A stretch of 64,000 nucleotides of DNA from Ga0077527 sp964433345. Its GTDB lineage: Bacteria > Pseudomonadota > Gammaproteobacteria > Burkholderiales > SG8-41. The notes beneath the pieces were generated by a model. That model worked only from the letters and a program-made list of their open reading frames with translations. It searched no databases and was not told the origin of the DNA. Positions 60,673 to 64,000 of the stretch are shown one piece after another. The stretch spans positions 1 through 64,000 of the forward strand of contig CAYSQJ010000006.1 in the NCBI GenBank assembly GCA_964433345.1. The letters are read 5' to 3'. Each line of letters opens with the position of its first letter. Within the stretch, counting starts at the first letter, position 1. Position numbers and translations under genes: made by a program.

Positions 60673-63600
60673 ATGAGCGCCGAACTGCCCGGATACGCGG
60701 AGCTGCACTGCATCTCGAACTTCACGTTCCTGCGCGGCGCCTCGCATCCCGAAGAACTGGTCAGACGCGCGCACGCACTGGGATATGCTGCACTGGCCAT
60801 CACTGACGAGTGTTCACTGGCCGGGATCGTTCGCGCCCATGTCGCTGCCAGGGACTGCGGGCTCAAGCTGCTGATCGGCACCGAAATCATCGTCGACGGA
60901 CACATGCGGCTGGTGCTGCTCGCCACCAATCGCGAGAGTTACGGCCACATCTCGATGCTGATCAGCCGAGGCAGGCAACGTTCTGCCAAAGGCAGTTACT
61001 GTCTGACACGGGAGGACCTCAAACTCAATCTCGATCACTGCCTGGCATTGCTGTTGCCGGGAGACCCGCCCAGCGAGGCAGACGCCCGCTTCGTGGCGCA
61101 CCGGTTTGCGGACCGCGCCTGGGTGGCGGTCGAACTGATGCATGGCGCGAACGATCCGGACCGCCTGCAGTCCCTGCAGGCACTGGGTCTGCGCTGCGGC
61201 CTGCCGCTGATTGCAGCGGGCGACGTGCACATGCATGCGCGCTCGCGCAAACCGCTGCAGGACACGCTGACGGCGATACGCCTGCGCACCCCGCTGCATG
61301 CCGCAGGATATGCGCTTCAACCCAATGCGGAACGGCACCTGCGCTCGCGGCTGCGGCTGTCGCAGATCTATCCTGCGCAGCTGCTCGCAGAAACCCTGCG
61401 CGTGGCCGATCGCTGCAATTTCTCCCTCGACAGCCTGCGTTACGAATATCCGGGCGAACTGATTCCCCAGGGTCTGACTGCCGGCGCCCACCTGCGCGAG
61501 CTGACCATGGCTGGTCTCCAGCAGCGTCTGAAGGAGCAGGATCGCGAGAAAGTGCTGCGCATGATCGAGCGCGAACTGGCGCTGATTGCCGAGCTCGGCT
61601 ATGAACACTTCTTCCTGACAGTGCACGACATCGTCGCCTTCGCACGCGCGCGCGGCATACTCTGCCAGGGACGCGGGTCGGCGGCGAACTCCGCAGTGTG
61701 CTACTGCCTCGGCATCACCGAAGTCGACCCTTCGCGCATGGACGTCCTGTTCGAACGCTTCATTTCGAGGGAGCGCGATGAGCCGCCGGACATAGACGTC
61801 GACTTCGAGCATCAGCGGCGCGAGGAAGTCATTCAGTACATTTATGGCAAGTACGGGCGGGATCGTGCGGCATTGGCTGCCACCCTGATCACCTACCGGC
61901 CGCGCAGCGCGCTGCGCGATGTCGGACGTGCGCTGGGTCTCGACAGCACGCTGATCGAACGCATGTCGCGATCGGTGATGTGGTGGGATCGGGGTCCTGC
62001 GATGGTGCAGCAACTGCGCGATGCCGGCATCGACACCGGCAGTCCGGTCACCCGCAGGGTACTGCAGCTCGCCCGGGAACTGGCCGGATTTCCACGGCAT
62101 CTTTCACAGCATGTCGGCGGCTTCGTGATTTCCGCAGGTCCGCTGGCACGTCTGGTGCCGATTGAAAATGCAGCGATGCCGAAACGATCAGTAATCCAGT
62201 GGGACAAGGACGACCTGGAATCCCTGGGATTGCTAAAGGTCGACGTGCTGGCCCTGGGCATGCTGTCCGCGATACGCCACACCCTGAATGCCGTCAATCA
62301 AATGCGCGGAACCGCGCTGACGATGAAAGCCGTCATGGATCGGGGCGACGATCCGGCGGTCTACCGCATGCTGCAGAAGGCCGACACCATTGGCGTCTTC
62401 CAGGTCGAATCCCGCGCCCAGATGTCCATGCTGCCGCGGCTGCGGCCCGAAGTGTTCTACGACCTTGTCGTGCAGATCGCGATTGTCCGGCCCGGCCCGA
62501 TACAGGGCGGCATGGTGCATCCCTATCTGCGCCGGCGCAGCGGCGCTGAAAAAGTCGAATACCCTTCCGATGAAGTCAGGGCCGTGCTTGAGCGCACGCT
62601 GGGCGTGCCCATATTCCAGGAACAGGTCATGCAGCTCGCCGTCGTGGCCGCCGGCTTTACCCCCGGAGAGGCCGACCGGCTGCGCCGCTCGATGGCGGCC
62701 TGGAAACGCAAAGGTGGCCTCGGACATTTCCGGGAACGCCTGATCGAAGGCATGCGTTTGCGCGGTTACAAACCCGGGTTCGCGGAACAGATCTACCAGC
62801 AAATCTGCGGTTTCGGTGAATACGGCTTCCCGGAGTCCCATTCAGCCAGTTTCGCGCTGCTCGCCTATGTCTCGGCCTGGCTCAAGCACCACGAACCGGC
62901 AGCCTTTCTCGCCGGCATGCTCAATGCGCAGCCACTGGGTTTTTATGCGCCCTCGCAGCTGGTGCAGGACGCACGCCGCCACGGCGTCACCGTGCAGCCG
63001 GTCGATGTCGTCCGCAGCAGCCTGGACTGCCGTCTCGAGGACGATGCCGGAACGCCAGGAGTGCGTCTGGGACTGGCCATGATCAAGGGACTGGGCGCCG
63101 AGGCGGCACAACGCATCGTTTCGGTACGACAGCAACGGCCTTTCACTGACATCGCCGACCTCGCTGCGCGTACCGGACTGGACGCAGCATTGCTGCGGCG
63201 GCTGGCTGATGCCGGCGCGCTGGCCAGCCTTGCCGGCCACCGGCGGCAGGCGCATTGGGCCGCTGCCGGCGCGCAGCCGCTTGCAGGCCTGTTCGCAGCC
63301 ACATCTGTAAATGAACCGCAGCTTCAGCTGTTTCCACCCAGTGAAGGCGAAAACATCGTTGCCGATTACGCCAGCCTCGGCTTGACGCTGGAGCGGCATC
63401 CGCTGGCACTGCTGAGACCGCGCCTGGCGCGCCTGCGGCTGGTCACCGCCGAAACCCTGCGCGCGCTGGAGCACGGCAGGCCGGCGCGGACCGCCGGGAT
63501 CGTCACCTGCCGCCAGCGACCGGGAACGGCGCACGGCACGATGTTCGTCACGCTGGAAGATGAAACGGGGTACGTCAACGTGATCGTGTGGCCACAGTTG

Positions 63601-63759
63601 ATCGAGGCGCAGCGCCGCGAACTCCTGCAGTCACGGCTGCTCGGCGTCACTGGCATCGTGCAGAGAGCGGGAGACGTCGTGCACCTGGTCGCCCGGCAGC
63701 TGCAGGATCACAGCACCATGCTTGGCCAGATTGCCACTACAACGAGAGACTTTCACTGA
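60673..63759 (+). CDS. dnaE2: Error-prone DNA polymerase DnaE2
   Basis: C-family polymerase of 1028 residues used for translesion synthesis after damage. The N-terminal PHP domain starts YAELHCISNFTFLRGASHPE. The palm has GRGSAANSAVCYCLGI and the catalytic aspartates Asp373, Asp375 and Asp377 in PPDIDVDFEH. The tandem HhH and OB-fold regions lie in the last 250 residues (TAGIVTCRQRPGTAHGTMFV, LEDETGYVNVIVW). It is shorter than DnaE1 (about 1160) and lacks the extra C-terminal tail, as usual for DnaE2. It lies nine bases after imuB and should share the lexA promoter. Confidence 0.96.
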   Translation: MSAELPGYAELHCISNFTFLRGASHPEELVRRAHALGYAALAITDECSLAGIVRAHVAARDCGLKLLIGTEIIVDGHMRLVLLATNRESYGHISMLISRGRQRSAKGSYCLTREDLKLNLDHCLALLLPGDPPSEADARFVAHRFADRAWVAVELMHGANDPDRLQSLQALGLRCGLPLIAAGDVHMHARSRKPLQDTLTAIRLRTPLHAAGYALQPNAERHLRSRLRLSQIYPAQLLAETLRVADRCNFSLDSLRYEYPGELIPQGLTAGAHLRELTMAGLQQRLKEQDREKVLRMIERELALIAELGYEHFFLTVHDIVAFARARGILCQGRGSAANSAVCYCLGITEVDPSRMDVLFERFISRERDEPPDIDVDFEHQRREEVIQYIYGKYGRDRAALAATLITYRPRSALRDVGRALGLDSTLIERMSRSVMWWDRGPAMVQQLRDAGIDTGSPVTRRVLQLARELAGFPRHLSQHVGGFVISAGPLARLVPIENAAMPKRSVIQWDKDDLESLGLLKVDVLALGMLSAIRHTLNAVNQMRGTALTMKAVMDRGDDPAVYRMLQKADTIGVFQVESRAQMSMLPRLRPEVFYDLVVQIAIVRPGPIQGGMVHPYLRRRSGAEKVEYPSDEVRAVLERTLGVPIFQEQVMQLAVVAAGFTPGEADRLRRSMAAWKRKGGLGHFRERLIEGMRLRGYKPGFAEQIYQQICGFGEYGFPESHSASFALLAYVSAWLKHHEPAAFLAGMLNAQPLGFYAPSQLVQDARRHGVTVQPVDVVRSSLDCRLEDDAGTPGVRLGLAMIKGLGAEAAQRIVSVRQQRPFTDIADLAARTGLDAALLRRLADAGALASLAGHRRQAHWAAAGAQPLAGLFAATSVNEPQLQLFPPSEGENIVADYASLGLTLERHPLALLRPRLARLRLVTAETLRALEHGRPARTAGIVTCRQRPGTAHGTMFVTLEDETGYVNVIVWPQLIEAQRRELLQSRLLGVTGIVQRAGDVVHLVARQLQDHSTMLGQIATTTRDFH

Positions 63760-63784
63760 AGCTGCTGTAGCCCGCAGCCCCACC

Positions 63785-64000
63785 TCAAAGGGAGTAATCG
63801 AGCCCCATTACCTCACGCACGTCGCGCAGGGTTTCCTGTGCCAGCTTGCGTGCCTTTTCGCAGCCATCAGCGATGATGTTGCGCACCAGGGTCGGATCGT
63901 CGAGAAAGCGTTCGGCGCGTTCGCGCATCGGCTTCTGCTCGGCAACGATCGCATCGATCACCGGCTGCTTGCATTCCAGGCAGCCAATGCCGGCGCTGCG
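63785..64000 (-). CDS. trpS: Tryptophanyl-tRNA synthetase, C-terminal part (5' end outside the window)
   Basis: The last 71 residues of a class Ic aminoacyl-tRNA synthetase. The visible sequence AGIGCLECKQPVIDAIVAEQ, KPMRERAERFLDDPTLVRN and GCEKARKLAQETLRDVREVM is the typical TrpS C-terminus. The stop TGA is at 63785-63787 on the minus strand, convergent with dnaE2. The catalytic HIGH and KMSKS motifs would be upstream, beyond the window. Confidence 0.94.
   Translation of the reverse strand, partial: RSAGIGCLECKQPVIDAIVAEQKPMRERAERFLDDPTLVRNIIADGCEKARKLAQETLRDVREVMGLDYSL

Noticed and set aside
60814..62100. A 428-codon minus-strand frame opposite dnaE2
   Set aside because: Antisense of the conserved polymerase gene, with composition typical of a shadow frame.

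Overview
The window is GC-rich, densely packed chromosomal DNA from a betaproteobacterium, most likely of the order Burkholderiales. This rests on a tripartite-tricarboxylate (Bug) receptor, a GTP-type PEP carboxykinase, a DUF4936 gene, the pabC-mltG-tmk-holB-tatD and yceD-rpmF-plsX-fabH-fabD-fabG-acpP-fabF gene orders, and a lexA-imuA-imuB-dnaE2 mutagenesis operon. I see no insertion sequence, prophage, CRISPR array, rRNA or plasmid gene. Almost everything is housekeeping.

Layout. 1-1.9 kb: 3' end of uvrB, a SnoaL-like gene and a low-molecular-weight tyrosine phosphatase. 1.9-11.4 kb: a catabolic block with a Bug solute receptor (minus strand), an NDP-forming acyl-CoA synthetase, an acyl-CoA dehydrogenase, an MFS transporter, a crotonase-fold protein, a 3-hydroxyacyl-CoA dehydrogenase and a thiolase. 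Together these look like uptake, CoA activation and beta-oxidation of an unidentified carboxylate. 12-17 kb (minus): pabC, mltG, tmk, holB, tatD and an ankyrin-repeat gene. 17-23.2 kb (minus): the type II fatty-acid cluster with rpmF and yceD. 23.4-30 kb: maf, sppA, a HAD phosphatase, rluC and, divergently, rne. 30-38.7 kb: a small charged protein, pckG, two MFS transporters, a YfcG-like GST, ygfX/ygfZ, a DUF4936 gene, an NRDE gene and a GNAT gene. 38.7-47.7 kb: a class II aldolase with mtnA, an SDR reductase, then guaB-guaA-arsC-like-tadA-L,D-transpeptidase (minus), a DUF4124 protein, rnfH and ratA. 47.7-49 kb: smpB, tRNA-His, tRNA-Arg and dksA. 49-57.6 kb (minus): the rimP-nusA-infB-rbfA-truB-rpsO-pnp operon. 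57.8-63.8 kb: the lexA-imuA-imuB-dnaE2 SOS operon. The window closes in the 3' end of trpS.

The most striking signal outside genes is a family of at least twelve AT-rich islands scattered through otherwise GC-rich DNA. They share a core that fits the IHF consensus (YAANNNNTTGWTW). Several carry a T-tract 7-10 bp downstream of the core, as in the phage lambda H' site. They lie between genes, across stop codons and, once, inside truB. Other points of note: the crotonase lacks both canonical glutamates; an SOS box abuts the lexA start codon, suggesting a leaderless message; a terminator-like hairpin sits in the short leader of the nusA operon; a nested palindromic repeat lies between two catabolic genes; and a class II aldolase is paired with mtnA. 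I found no clear new multi-gene system.
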